DNA of 64,000 nucleotides from Candidatus Praeruminimicrobium purgamenti (lineage in GTDB: Bacteria; Elusimicrobiota; Endomicrobiia; Endomicrobiales; Endomicrobiaceae). This document shows, one piece after another, positions 36,713-45,044 of this stretch; the first letter of the stretch is position 1; every line of letters begins with the position of its first letter. A model generated the notes under the pieces. It saw only the letters and a program-made list of their open reading frames with translations. It did not search any database and was not told the DNA's origin. Made by a program: the position numbers and the translations under genes. The stretch is from assembly GCA_018433585.1 (NCBI GenBank), contig JAHDQW010000002.1, forward strand, positions 62,001-126,000, given 5' to 3'.

Positions 36713-38120
36713 TTGAGCATCCTCTGCATTGTTTTCCGTTCCAACAATGAGTGCATAAATCTTTTTCAGGCAGACCTATAGCCTCTATCATATCTTCCAA
36801 AATCTGATATTTCAATGAAGTAATATTCAAATATTTTCTGATTATATCGACCATTTTTGCATATTTTTCAGTCGTATGATCTAAATATTCGGAAACATCT
36901 TCAATATCTTTTCCTTCAATCTCTTTTATTGCTCTTCTTGTCACCAGTTCGCTGTTTGTTCTTGTCGAGTTCGCATATATACACGGGAACATTAACGGAG
37001 GACAGGCAGGCCTTACGTGTATTGCTTTTGCTCCGGCATTCCATAGTTTTTCAACGGTAAAGTTTTTCAGCTGAGTGCCTCTTACGATAGAATCTTCAAG
37101 CAAAACCAGACTGTTGCCGTTAATTACTTCTTTTATTGCTACCAGTTTCATTTTTGCCGTGATATTTCTCAGATGCTGGGTCGGCGGAGCATAGCTTCTG
37201 CCGTATGTCGGCGTATATTTTACAAGAGGCCTTCTGAAAGGAAGCCCTGATTCCATTGCATAGCCGACAGCATGGGCAAGACCGGAATCCGGAACGCCCG
37301 CAACCAAATCCGCATCTATTCCTTTATCTCTTTTTGCAAGAAGCCTGCCGCTTTTTTCCCTTATTATTTCGGAATTCAGTCCTTCATAATTTGATGCAGG
37401 AAAACCGGTATATATCCACAGGAAAGAACAAACCTGTTTTGTATTATGACCTTTATCAAGTATTTTAATCCCGTTTTCATTCATTAACACTATTTCTCCG
37501 GGATTTAAATCTCGAATAGTTTCATATCCCAAGTTTGAAAAAGAACACGTTTCCGAACATACGGCAAAAGAATCTTCATTTTTACCGAGCACCAAAGCCG
37601 TTCTGCCGAAAAAATCCCTTGCGACATAAATTCCCTGTCTTGTTAAAATAAGCAAAGAACAGGAGCCTTTTATTTTGCTAAAAACTTTCTTTATACCGTT
37701 TTCTATGGTATCTTCGTCGGCAATTATTCTTGCGACAAGTTCTGTGCTGTTAACGTGAAATTTGCTGAACTCGCTGAAACAAACACCGTCTTTCATCATT
37801 TCGTCCGCAAGAGACTCGACATTTACGATTCTTCCTGATGTCACAATACAAAATTCTCCGACCTTTGATTTAATATAAACAGGCTGTTCTTCCAAGTCGC
37901 TTACGCAGCCTATTCCCATATTGGTTTCAAAGTCTTTTGTACTGTCAAAAAATTTATCTCTGAAATTCGCGTTATTCATACGGTGGATAAATCTGGCAAA
38001 ATCCTGCCCGAGAACAGCAAGACCTCCGTATTCGGAACCCATATGCGCGTGATAATCAGTTCCGTAAATAAGCATTTCCGCACAATTTTGTTTTGAGGCA
38101 ACAGCAAATAAACCGCTCAC
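36699..38120 (-). CDS. PurF-like phosphoribosyltransferase lacking the glutaminase cysteine
   Basis: The 473-residue protein has the two-domain layout of glutamine PRPP amidotransferase. The PRTase domain has the PRPP loop LVLLEDSIVRGTQ at 338-350. The N-terminal Ntn-type glutaminase domain begins MSGLFAV, so residue 2 is Ser where PurF has the catalytic Cys, and the oxyanion segment is SGRIVN instead of NGxIxN. The C-terminus has CTHCWNGKQCRGC, a possible Fe-S or zinc site. The sequence resembles, from memory, a Bacteroidetes PurF paralogue starting MSGFFG with GTDYHSHLGT. It may use free ammonia or may have another role. It lies 8 bp after the radC-family gene and overlaps the glutaredoxin gene. 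Confidence 0.8.
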   Translation of the reverse strand: MSGLFAVASKQNCAEMLIYGTDYHAHMGSEYGGLAVLGQDFARFIHRMNNANFRDKFFDSTKDFETNMGIGCVSDLEEQPVYIKSKVGEFCIVTSGRIVNVESLADEMMKDGVCFSEFSKFHVNSTELVARIIADEDTIENGIKKVFSKIKGSCSLLILTRQGIYVARDFFGRTALVLGKNEDSFAVCSETCSFSNLGYETIRDLNPGEIVLMNENGIKILDKGHNTKQVCSFLWIYTGFPASNYEGLNSEIIREKSGRLLAKRDKGIDADLVAGVPDSGLAHAVGYAMESGLPFRRPLVKYTPTYGRSYAPPTQHLRNITAKMKLVAIKEVINGNSLVLLEDSIVRGTQLKNFTVEKLWNAGAKAIHVRPACPPLMFPCIYANSTRTNSELVTRRAIKEIEGKDIEDVSEYLDHTTEKYAKMVDIIRKYLNITSLKYQILEDMIEAIGLPEKDLCTHCWNGKQCRGCSNEKI

Positions 38121-38128
38121 GTCTCCCC

Positions 38129-38824
38129 CTAAATTAAGCCATTATCTTTAAAACTGTAATAATCATTGTCTGTAACAATTATATGATCAAGCAAAAAGAC
38201 ATCTATTGTTTTCAACGCTTTTAAAACCGCTTCAGTAGCTATTATATCATTTTGCGACGGTTTGCATGTTCCGCCGGGATGATTATGTGATATGATAACG
38301 GATGTCGCATTATTATCCAAAGCCATTTTTGCAATCTCTCTGGGATAAACCGCAGACTTATTGACAATTCCCTTAGTAACCGTTTTATAATCTAAAATTT
38401 TATTTGCCGCATTCATAAATATCGCATAAAAATTTTCTTTTTTTGAAGAGCCTATAACCGATTTCAAAAAGGCGATAACGTCTTTGGGAGAAGATACTTT
38501 TTCCTTTTGTCTTATTTCAAACTCGGAATATTTTACGGCAAAATTTTTCAAAAAAGAAATAAAAACGGCAGAATGTTCCCCTATACCGGCTTTCTTTAAT
38601 TTTATTAAATCTTTATAATCGGCATTCAAAAGATCCTTAAAACTGCCGAAATATGCTATAAGTTTTTTTGCCGTTTGCTTAGTATCTTTACGCGGCAGAG
38701 CGAAAGTTAACGCAAATTCCAAAACTTCATAATCCTGCCAATTCTCGAACCCGGAATTTAAAAACTTTTCTTTTATTCTCTTTCTGTGTCCGGCTGCGTA
38801 TTTTTTTCTATCATTGGTTTCCAT
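38129..38824 (-). CDS. RadC/JAB-domain protein
   Basis: The 231-residue protein has the RadC layout: an N-terminal helix-hairpin-helix-like region (GHRKRIKEKFLNSGFENWQDYEVLEFAL) and a C-terminal JAMM metal-binding motif VIISHNHPGGTCKPSQND at about 180-197, preceded by a conserved Glu earlier. The role of RadC proteins is not settled; DNA repair was proposed and later questioned. The start at 38824 lies 52 bp inside the end of nadE, an unusually long overlap. Confidence 0.9.
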   Translation of the reverse strand: METNDRKKYAAGHRKRIKEKFLNSGFENWQDYEVLEFALTFALPRKDTKQTAKKLIAYFGSFKDLLNADYKDLIKLKKAGIGEHSAVFISFLKNFAVKYSEFEIRQKEKVSSPKDVIAFLKSVIGSSKKENFYAIFMNAANKILDYKTVTKGIVNKSAVYPREIAKMALDNNATSVIISHNHPGGTCKPSQNDIIATEAVLKALKTIDVFLLDHIIVTDNDYYSFKDNGLI

Positions 38825-40407
38825 ATGTATCCGTTAGTAACAGGTAATATAACGTCTCTTGAAAAAGCTGTTTTAGAAAATTTTGTTCCTGTCGGAGACT
38901 GCCTTCTCTTATACTCCGATAAAAACAAAAGTTTCATTACTTTATCTAAAATATCTTTGGAAATTCCCGAATTGATTATTTCGTTGTAAGTCATTTTTTT
39001 ATCAATCATTTTTTCTAAAATATCATCTAACATATCGTATTCAGGCAAGGAATCGGAATCTTTTTGATTATCTCTCAGTTCGGCCGTCGGAGCTCTTTTA
39101 ATTATTGTTTCCGGTATAACGGCAGAGACTGAATTTCTGTAACGCGATAAATTGTAAACTTCTTTTTTAAACAAATCGCCTATAGGAGAATATCCTCCTG
39201 CGGCATCTCCGTAAAGAGTGCTGTATCCAACGGCATCTTCAGATTTGTTGCATGTGCATAAAGCCAAATAACCGAATTTATTTGACAGCGCCATAAGAAA
39301 ATTGCTTCTTATTCTTGCCTGCAGGTTTTCTTCGGACGAATCTTGCTCTTTCCCTTCAAAAACGGACGCCATAGTTTTTATATAAGAACCGTAAATATCA
39401 TCCAAAGGAAGAACGATTGTTTTTACCTGAAGTCTTGAACAAATATCTTCCGCATACAAATTTGATTCCTTCGATGTATGCCGAGACGGCATTAAAACGC
39501 CCAAAACATTATCTTTTCCCATTGCGTCAACGGCAATTGCCAGGGTTAACGCGGAATCTATTCCGCCGCTTACTCCCAATACGCATTTTTTAAAACCGTT
39601 TTTACCGCAATAATCCCCAAGCCCCGAAACAGCCGCTTCATACATTTCTTTTTCTGCAGAAATATCTTCTTTTTCCGCATCTGAGCCGTCCGTATCAAAA
39701 ACGATGAAATCTTCTTTAAAATTTGCGGCTAACGCCTTAAAGCTCCCGGTTTTGGATACATACAAACTTCCTCCGTCAAAAATATAACCGTCATGAGCTC
39801 CCGCCATATTAACGTAAGCTACGTCAACGGCATTATCGACAGCAGACTGTCTTAAAACATTTTTTATTTCGGAACATTTTCCTTTATAATACGAAGAACA
39901 GCTTGTTACAATAACAATATCTATACCAAGCCATGACGCTTTTTCTATATTTTTTTTAACGGAATCTGCACTGTCTGCAATTACGCACGCAATATTTTTA
40001 CCGCTTATTTTAAAAACGTTTGAAAAACCGGAAAATTTAAAATATTTTTTATCGTCAAAATCAGAGTCATCCAAGATATCTTTTGAAGCAACCGTAGACA
40101 TATTGTCGTCGTGAAACAAAGCGACGGCGTTTATAAGATTTTTATTAAATTTATCATTTGTTATCACGCCGCAAAGAGTATGTATAGGCGTTCTTGACGT
40201 TATGAGTTCCATTGCCTTATAACTTGCCAGAATAAAATCCTTATTCTTGAATAAATCATAACCGTAACCGCCGACTACGCAAAATTCAGGAAAAACAATA
40301 AGCTCAGCCTGTTCATCTTCAGCTTTGCGGGCCAGCTGCAAAATTTTTTCCGTATTTTCCGCTATTTTGCCGACCGTCTGATTTACCTGCGCCAACGCTA
40401 TTTTCAT
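38773..40407 (-). CDS. nadE: NAD+ synthetase with a degenerate glutaminase domain
   Basis: The 544-residue protein has an N-terminal nitrilase-like domain and a C-terminal NadE domain. The synthetase P-loop is LGVSGGIDSALTLAIAVDAMG at about 276-296 and the C-terminal pattern KSEDAVGYSTLYGDAAGGYSPIGDL is normal. In the nitrilase domain, Glu41 (FPEF) and Lys109 (ASKDI) are kept, but the segment that normally reads ICED reads IADS (143-146) in an ungapped alignment. Ala144 therefore sits where the catalytic Cys belongs, so the protein would use ammonia directly. It overlaps the release-factor-like gene by 4 bp and the radC gene by 52 bp. Confidence 0.9.
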   Translation of the reverse strand: MKIALAQVNQTVGKIAENTEKILQLARKAEDEQAELIVFPEFCVVGGYGYDLFKNKDFILASYKAMELITSRTPIHTLCGVITNDKFNKNLINAVALFHDDNMSTVASKDILDDSDFDDKKYFKFSGFSNVFKISGKNIACVIADSADSVKKNIEKASWLGIDIVIVTSCSSYYKGKCSEIKNVLRQSAVDNAVDVAYVNMAGAHDGYIFDGGSLYVSKTGSFKALAANFKEDFIVFDTDGSDAEKEDISAEKEMYEAAVSGLGDYCGKNGFKKCVLGVSGGIDSALTLAIAVDAMGKDNVLGVLMPSRHTSKESNLYAEDICSRLQVKTIVLPLDDIYGSYIKTMASVFEGKEQDSSEENLQARIRSNFLMALSNKFGYLALCTCNKSEDAVGYSTLYGDAAGGYSPIGDLFKKEVYNLSRYRNSVSAVIPETIIKRAPTAELRDNQKDSDSLPEYDMLDDILEKMIDKKMTYNEIINSGISKDILDKVMKLLFLSEYKRRQSPTGTKFSKTAFSRDVILPVTNGYIWKPMIEKNTQPDTERE

Positions 40408-40817
40408 TCTATTTCAACCTTCTTTCTGTTTTGTTTTTTTTCGGAATTGTTTTTTTTATTTTCAAGTATTTTTTCTTTTGCTCTTTTGGACCTTTTACGT
40501 TTCTGCCGTCTCATTTTTTCTATTTCTTTTATTTTTTTGCTCTGCATTCCAAGCACTTCGGTTTCTATCGATTCCGCCAGCATTTTTCTTGCCTCATATC
40601 TGTTCAAAAGCTGAGTCCTGTGCTTCTGGCATTTAATTTCCGTCATAGTCGGAATATGCTTAAGATACACGCAAGTAGCCACTTTGTTTAAATTCTGTCC
40701 GCCGTGACCGGAAGAATGTATAAACTTCTCAACAATGTCGCTTTCTTTAATATTGAATTTTTCAAATTTTTTTTCGAGTTCTTTTTGTTTTGCAGCGCTT
40801 ATGCCGAAATTTATCAT
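40404..40817 (-). CDS. Release factor-like peptidyl-tRNA hydrolase (GGQ domain only)
   Basis: The 137-residue protein has the class I release-factor catalytic loop in HSSGHGGQNLNKVATCVYLKH (residues 33-53) and a long basic C-terminal tail rich in Lys and Arg. The codon-recognition domain of RF1/RF2 is missing. This is the layout of ArfB/YaeJ-type factors, which release peptides from stalled ribosomes by placing the tail in the empty mRNA channel. The tail here is longer and more lysine-rich than most. It overlaps nadE by 4 bp. Confidence 0.85.
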   Translation of the reverse strand: MINFGISAAKQKELEKKFEKFNIKESDIVEKFIHSSGHGGQNLNKVATCVYLKHIPTMTEIKCQKHRTQLLNRYEARKMLAESIETEVLGMQSKKIKEIEKMRRQKRKRSKRAKEKILENKKNNSEKKQNRKKVEIE

Positions 40818-40820
40818 ACT

Positions 40821-41432
40821 TTAATATCTAACCCCTGCAAGAGATAAATCACGTTTGAGTTTTTGCAGACCCTCGAATTTAAAAGCGGATATGTTCATTT
40901 CCCTGGCTTTTTCAACATTAATCTGCAAATCATCCGTAAAAAATATTTTTTCAGGCTCTACGTTATAAAAATCAATTGTTTTCCTGTATATTTCTTTTTC
41001 AGGTTTTCTGGCGTCCATCTTATAAGATAAGTGATAATTGGTAAAATATCCAAAAATGTGCGGATATCTATTTTTTAAAAATTGGAAGTGCAAATCATTA
41101 GTATTTGAAAGAAGAGACAAACTATAATTTTTTGACAGTAAAGCCAAAAAATCGGCTACGTCATTAAACGGAGTGAAAATATCGTTCCATATATTACAAA
41201 ATTCACTGTAGGGAATTTTCATATCCAAAGCATTGCTTACTTTGTCATAAAAATTTTCAGAAGAAATCCGCCCTTTTTCATATTCGGCGATAATTTCCCA
41301 GTGTTCCAGAAGTATTCTGTCTATATCTTTATACGGCTTTGCCGAAGACTTAGAAAAACCGACTGATAATTTACTTATATCAAAATCAAAGATAACTTTT
41401 CCTAAATCAAAAACAATAACGTCTATGGTCAT
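40821..41432 (-). CDS. HAD superfamily hydrolase, subfamily IA
   Basis: The 203-residue protein has HAD motif I VIVFDLGKVIFDFD, in which the first Asp is the nucleophile while the usual second Asp is replaced by Gly (DLG), motif II SLLSNTN, and motif III/IV KPEKEIYRKTIDFYNVEPEKIFFTDDLQINVE. This type often acts on small phosphate esters. The change of DxD to DLG occurs in some IA members and may affect the acid/base step; substrate unknown. It lies 3 bp from the release-factor-like gene. Confidence 0.85.
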   Translation of the reverse strand: MTIDVIVFDLGKVIFDFDISKLSVGFSKSSAKPYKDIDRILLEHWEIIAEYEKGRISSENFYDKVSNALDMKIPYSEFCNIWNDIFTPFNDVADFLALLSKNYSLSLLSNTNDLHFQFLKNRYPHIFGYFTNYHLSYKMDARKPEKEIYRKTIDFYNVEPEKIFFTDDLQINVEKAREMNISAFKFEGLQKLKRDLSLAGVRY

Positions 41433-41470
41433 GATAGCAAAACTCCAACTGCCGACTCCGGTAAAAAGAC

Positions 41471-42310
41471 TTATCCTTTCAGAGCTCCGGCGGCAATACC
41501 TTTAACGATATGCTTCTGCATAAGCAGATATATTATTACTATAGGAATTGTAGCTATTGTCAAACCGGCCATTAACAACGGATAATCCGTAATAAATGTC
41601 CCCTGAAAAACCATCAAACCTCTTTGTATAGGCATTTTTGCTTTATCCTGCAAAACAACAAGGGCAAGCAAGAACTCGTTCCAAATGGCAAGACACTGAA
41701 GGATAACAAGCGTGGCTATTGCAGGCTTTGCAAGAGGCAGAGCTATTCTCCAATAAATGCCGAATCTTGAACAGCCGTCTATAAGAGCAGCTTCTTCTAT
41801 TTCTTTAGGCAAATCTTCAAAAAACGACCTTAATAAAAATAATCCGAAAGCGAGAGCTCCGCTTATGTAACACAACAGCAAACCTGTTCTGGTATCAAGC
41901 AGCGCTAATTTTTTCAAAAGCAAATATAACGGAACAAAAACACCAGGTATCGGAATTAAAAGAGTAGAAATCAATAAATAAAAAAGAAAATTCTTTCCCC
42001 AGAATTCAAGTCTTGCGAACCCGTAAGCGGCCATGGAAGTAATCAAAACTATTGCTGAAACTCCTACTACTGTATATATAACGCTGTTTAAGAAGTACAT
42101 TCCGAATTCTGCTTTAACAAAAGCGTCTACATAGTTGCTCCATTGCCATACTTCAGGAAGCAACGTCATTTTTGTAAATATTTCTTCCTGTGTTTTTAAA
42201 GACGACGACAACATCCAAAAAACCGGAAATATACAAGTAACTGCCACTGCTAAAAGTATTGCATGCGTAATAAAATCTAAAATTTGTTTTTTTGTTTTAA
42301 ATGAATTCAT
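41471..42310 (-). CDS. Sugar ABC transporter permease (MalG/UgpE type)
   Basis: The 279-residue protein has six predicted membrane segments and the EAA loop IEEAALIDGCSRFGIYWRIALPLAKPAIATL at about 172-202, which contacts the ATPase. It pairs with the next gene upstream as the second permease of a carbohydrate importer. It lies 6 bp after it. The ATPase gene is not nearby. Confidence 0.9.
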   Translation of the reverse strand: MNSFKTKKQILDFITHAILLAVAVTCIFPVFWMLSSSLKTQEEIFTKMTLLPEVWQWSNYVDAFVKAEFGMYFLNSVIYTVVGVSAIVLITSMAAYGFARLEFWGKNFLFYLLISTLLIPIPGVFVPLYLLLKKLALLDTRTGLLLCYISGALAFGLFLLRSFFEDLPKEIEEAALIDGCSRFGIYWRIALPLAKPAIATLVILQCLAIWNEFLLALVVLQDKAKMPIQRGLMVFQGTFITDYPLLMAGLTIATIPIVIIYLLMQKHIVKGIAAGALKG

Positions 42311-42316
42311 TTTTAA

Positions 42317-43198
42317 TTACCTGTTAAATTTTTTACTTACATAGAGCTGAAAAAAAGACACTACCAGCAAGACAAAACCGAATATAATGGCCATTGCCGT
42401 AGAATATCCAAACTCCCCGTTGCTCATATACTCATATATCTTTGTTATAGGAACATGAGTATGTCCTGCAGGTCCGCCTCTGGTCATGGAATATATTAAA
42501 TCAAATATCTGCATTGAACCCAAAATTGTTAAAATCGTTACAAGCGTAAAAACAGGTATCATACAAGGCACCGTTATGTTTTTAAACTGCTGCCATTTAT
42601 CTGCTCCGTCAACTTCTGCAGCTTCGTATAATTCAACCGGTATTGTCTGCAAACCGGCCAAAAGAATAATAAATCCGTATCCGAAACCTTTCCACATATG
42701 AACTATGGCAACTGAAGACAATGATGTTTTTACTTCGGAAAGCCATGCAAAATCCTTAAAATTCTCAAAGCCTAAAGACATCAGCCAATGATTCAAAATT
42801 CCGAAATTTCCGTCATAAACAAATTTCCATATTAATCCTACGACAATACCCGAAAGAACAGGCGGAAGGAAAAATATAACTCTGTATATGTTTCCGCCTC
42901 TTATCTGTCTGTTTACCAGTATTGCCAGCAACAGCGCCAAGCCGTTCTGCAAAGTCAATGACAATAATGTCACGTAACCGGCATTTAACATTGACTTCCA
43001 AAAAGCAGGATTATTAAAAAGAATATGCTTATATTGCGCAAATCCGACGAATAACATATCTTTATCTATACCGTTCCACTGATAAAAACTCAGCTGGAAA
43101 GTTCTGATTAAAGGATATAAATTAAACACCAGAAATAATACCAATGCAGGCATTATAAACATCATGTTTAATGTTTTTTCTTTAGGAGATATATTCAT
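42317..43198 (-). CDS. Sugar ABC transporter permease (MalF/UgpA type)
   Basis: The 293-residue protein has six membrane segments and the EAA loop ELYEAAEVDGADKWQQFKNITVPCMIPVF near 190-218. The start FIMPALVLFLVFNLYPLIRTFQLSFY is typical of the MalF-like permeases. It follows the binding-protein gene by 1 bp. Confidence 0.9.
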   Translation of the reverse strand: MNISPKEKTLNMMFIMPALVLFLVFNLYPLIRTFQLSFYQWNGIDKDMLFVGFAQYKHILFNNPAFWKSMLNAGYVTLLSLTLQNGLALLLAILVNRQIRGGNIYRVIFFLPPVLSGIVVGLIWKFVYDGNFGILNHWLMSLGFENFKDFAWLSEVKTSLSSVAIVHMWKGFGYGFIILLAGLQTIPVELYEAAEVDGADKWQQFKNITVPCMIPVFTLVTILTILGSMQIFDLIYSMTRGGPAGHTHVPITKIYEYMSNGEFGYSTAMAIIFGFVLLVVSFFQLYVSKKFNR

Positions 43199-43199
43199 A

Positions 43200-44501
43200 T
43201 TATTTCTCTACCTTCATTTGTCTTTCTTTTTCCGCCTGAACTTCTTCAGCCGCCTGTTTAGGTGTTTTTTCCCCTATAATAACAGACTGTAAATTCGTAT
43301 TGATATAATTTGTAACCTGCCAAGATTCTATCATAGGAAGATTTTCAAAAGTCTGATCGATACTCTTTGAAAACTCTTTCAATATTTCAGGCAAATCCTG
43401 TGCGCTTTCCTTATTTGAAGGAATATTTAACGTTTCTTTGGCAAGGAACGACTGCTGTTCTCTTTGAGTAAACCATTTCAAAAAGGCTATCGCTTTATCT
43501 TTTTTAGGAGACATTGCGTTAACAAACATTGATGATCCGTCTCCTCCGAAAACCAACAAAGGATATTTTGCGTCAGGCAATGAAGGAGGATACATAATTC
43601 CGTATTGTAAAGAAGGGTTCATAGATTTGTAAACGTTTACACCCCATGAACCGTTCAAAGCCATTGCGGCTTTTCCTGTCGCAAAAGTTCTTTCCGCATC
43701 TTTATTTATCATTGTAACTATTCCTGAAGCAAACATTTTGTTTTCTTTCATTTCATTGAAAAGTTCGAAAATCTTAATCCATCTAGGATCCGTATAAGTA
43801 ATTTTTCCCTGAATAGTATCAAGAATTCCCTGCTTTCCGAAAAGATTCCACTGATAAGAAGATGCCAGCGAACCTACAAGCCATGCTTCGCCGAACCCGC
43901 TTACAAAAGGCTGAATTCCGGCTGCTCTCAGTTTCTTGCCGGCTTCAATGAATTCATTCCATGTTTTAGGAGGTTTATTAGGATCAAGACCTGCTTTTGC
44001 AAACAAATCTTTATTGTAGTATATCATCAGAGAACTTACATCTAACGGAACTCCGTAATATCCAGGTTCTACGCCCCATTCATTATTCTTCTCAAACATA
44101 TTCTGAACTAATGATTTTTCAAAAAATACGTCTTTCCATCCCTTGTTCATTTCGTCGTTTAAGTTTTCAATGAAACCTGCTTTTATATAAGAAGCCAATT
44201 CTCTTTTATCGCTTAAAGGATTGAAAATATCAGGAAGAAGCTGTCCGCTTGCGGCAGCTGTAATTTTATTTTTATACACATCGGTAGGCGCATATGTTTC
44301 AAAAATAACTTTAACCCCGGTTTCTTTGTAATACTGGTCTGCCAATTTTTCAAAAGCCGCCTGTCTGTCTGTCATCCAATGCCAAACTTTAACAGCTGAT
44401 TCGTCATTTTTTGAACTTTCTTTTTTACCGCAACCCGCCACTGTCAAAAATAAACAACAGAAAAAGACTTGCACAAATAAGAAAAATCTCCCTCTAAACA
44501 T
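43200..44501 (-). CDS. Sugar ABC transporter substrate-binding lipoprotein
   Basis: I start it at ATG 44501 (433 residues, beginning MFRGRFFLFVQVFF) because a GGGGG stretch lies four bases upstream; the longer frame uses GTG at 44516. It has a lipoprotein signal with VAGC and Cys24. The mature part is a type of extracellular solute-binding protein (KVWHWMTDRQAAFEKLADQYYKETGVKVIFETY), with the DIFNPLSDKRELASYIKAGFIENL region typical of family 1. It would deliver an oligosaccharide or sugar to the two permeases. No ATP-binding subunit is encoded beside it, so a shared ATPase elsewhere is expected. Confidence 0.9.
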   Translation of the reverse strand: MFRGRFFLFVQVFFCCLFLTVAGCGKKESSKNDESAVKVWHWMTDRQAAFEKLADQYYKETGVKVIFETYAPTDVYKNKITAAASGQLLPDIFNPLSDKRELASYIKAGFIENLNDEMNKGWKDVFFEKSLVQNMFEKNNEWGVEPGYYGVPLDVSSLMIYYNKDLFAKAGLDPNKPPKTWNEFIEAGKKLRAAGIQPFVSGFGEAWLVGSLASSYQWNLFGKQGILDTIQGKITYTDPRWIKIFELFNEMKENKMFASGIVTMINKDAERTFATGKAAMALNGSWGVNVYKSMNPSLQYGIMYPPSLPDAKYPLLVFGGDGSSMFVNAMSPKKDKAIAFLKWFTQREQQSFLAKETLNIPSNKESAQDLPEILKEFSKSIDQTFENLPMIESWQVTNYINTNLQSVIIGEKTPKQAAEEVQAEKERQMKVEK

Positions 44502-44630
44502 ACAACCCCCACGCACTTTTTATAAAATTATTTTTATTTTTAATAAAATGATATTTTGATATTTTAACAAATTTTAAACATCACAGTCAATTTATTATTT
44601 TCGGCGAATTTAAAAGCTCCGTAATTTTCT

Positions 44631-44659
44631 TTGACTATATTATGTATATTTTATATACT
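44631..44659 (+). promoter_or_regulatory. Predicted promoter of the [FeFe]-hydrogenase operon
   Basis: TTGACT (44631-44636) and TATACT (44654-44659) are separated by 17 bp. Transcription would start near 44666, about 25 bases before the first ATG. AGGAG at 44681-44685 is its ribosome-binding site. Confidence 0.6.
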
Positions 44660-44690
44660 TTTTTCATTATTTTAAAAAACAGGAGTCGCT

Positions 44691-45044
44691 ATGTCTAAGC
44701 CTTTATCTGTTCTTGAAGAGAAAAGAAAAGAAGCAAAGTCAAGATTAGAGAAAAACGGGTACTTTTCCGACACAAAAATATATGTCGGAATGGCCACTTG
44801 TGAAATTGCGGCAGGCTCGGTGCCGGTTATGGAAGTTTTTCAAAATGAACTCAAAAATGAAAAAAACATTTATATCAGCCAAAAAGGATGCGCCGGAAGA
44901 TGCAATTTGGAACCGACCGTAGAAATTTATCAAAAAGATAAAGAACCGGTAAAATATATCCAGGTAACGCCTGAAAAAGCAAGAGAAATAATAAAAAAAC
45001 ATATTAAAAGCGGGAAAATAATTACCGAATGGGTGGGCAAATAA
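44691..45044 (+). CDS. [2Fe-2S] thioredoxin-like ferredoxin subunit (HndB-like)
   Basis: The 117-residue protein is a thioredoxin-like [2Fe-2S] ferredoxin: GMATCEIAAGS at about 33-43 and KGCAGRCNLEPTV at about 65-77 hold the four Cys (C37, C67, C71 region). This domain is often fused to the N-terminus of NuoF-like HydB; here it is a separate gene directly before it (adjacent stop and start). It would pass electrons between NADH/flavin and the hydrogenase. Confidence 0.88.
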   Translation: MSKPLSVLEEKRKEAKSRLEKNGYFSDTKIYVGMATCEIAAGSVPVMEVFQNELKNEKNIYISQKGCAGRCNLEPTVEIYQKDKEPVKYIQVTPEKAREIIKKHIKSGKIITEWVGK

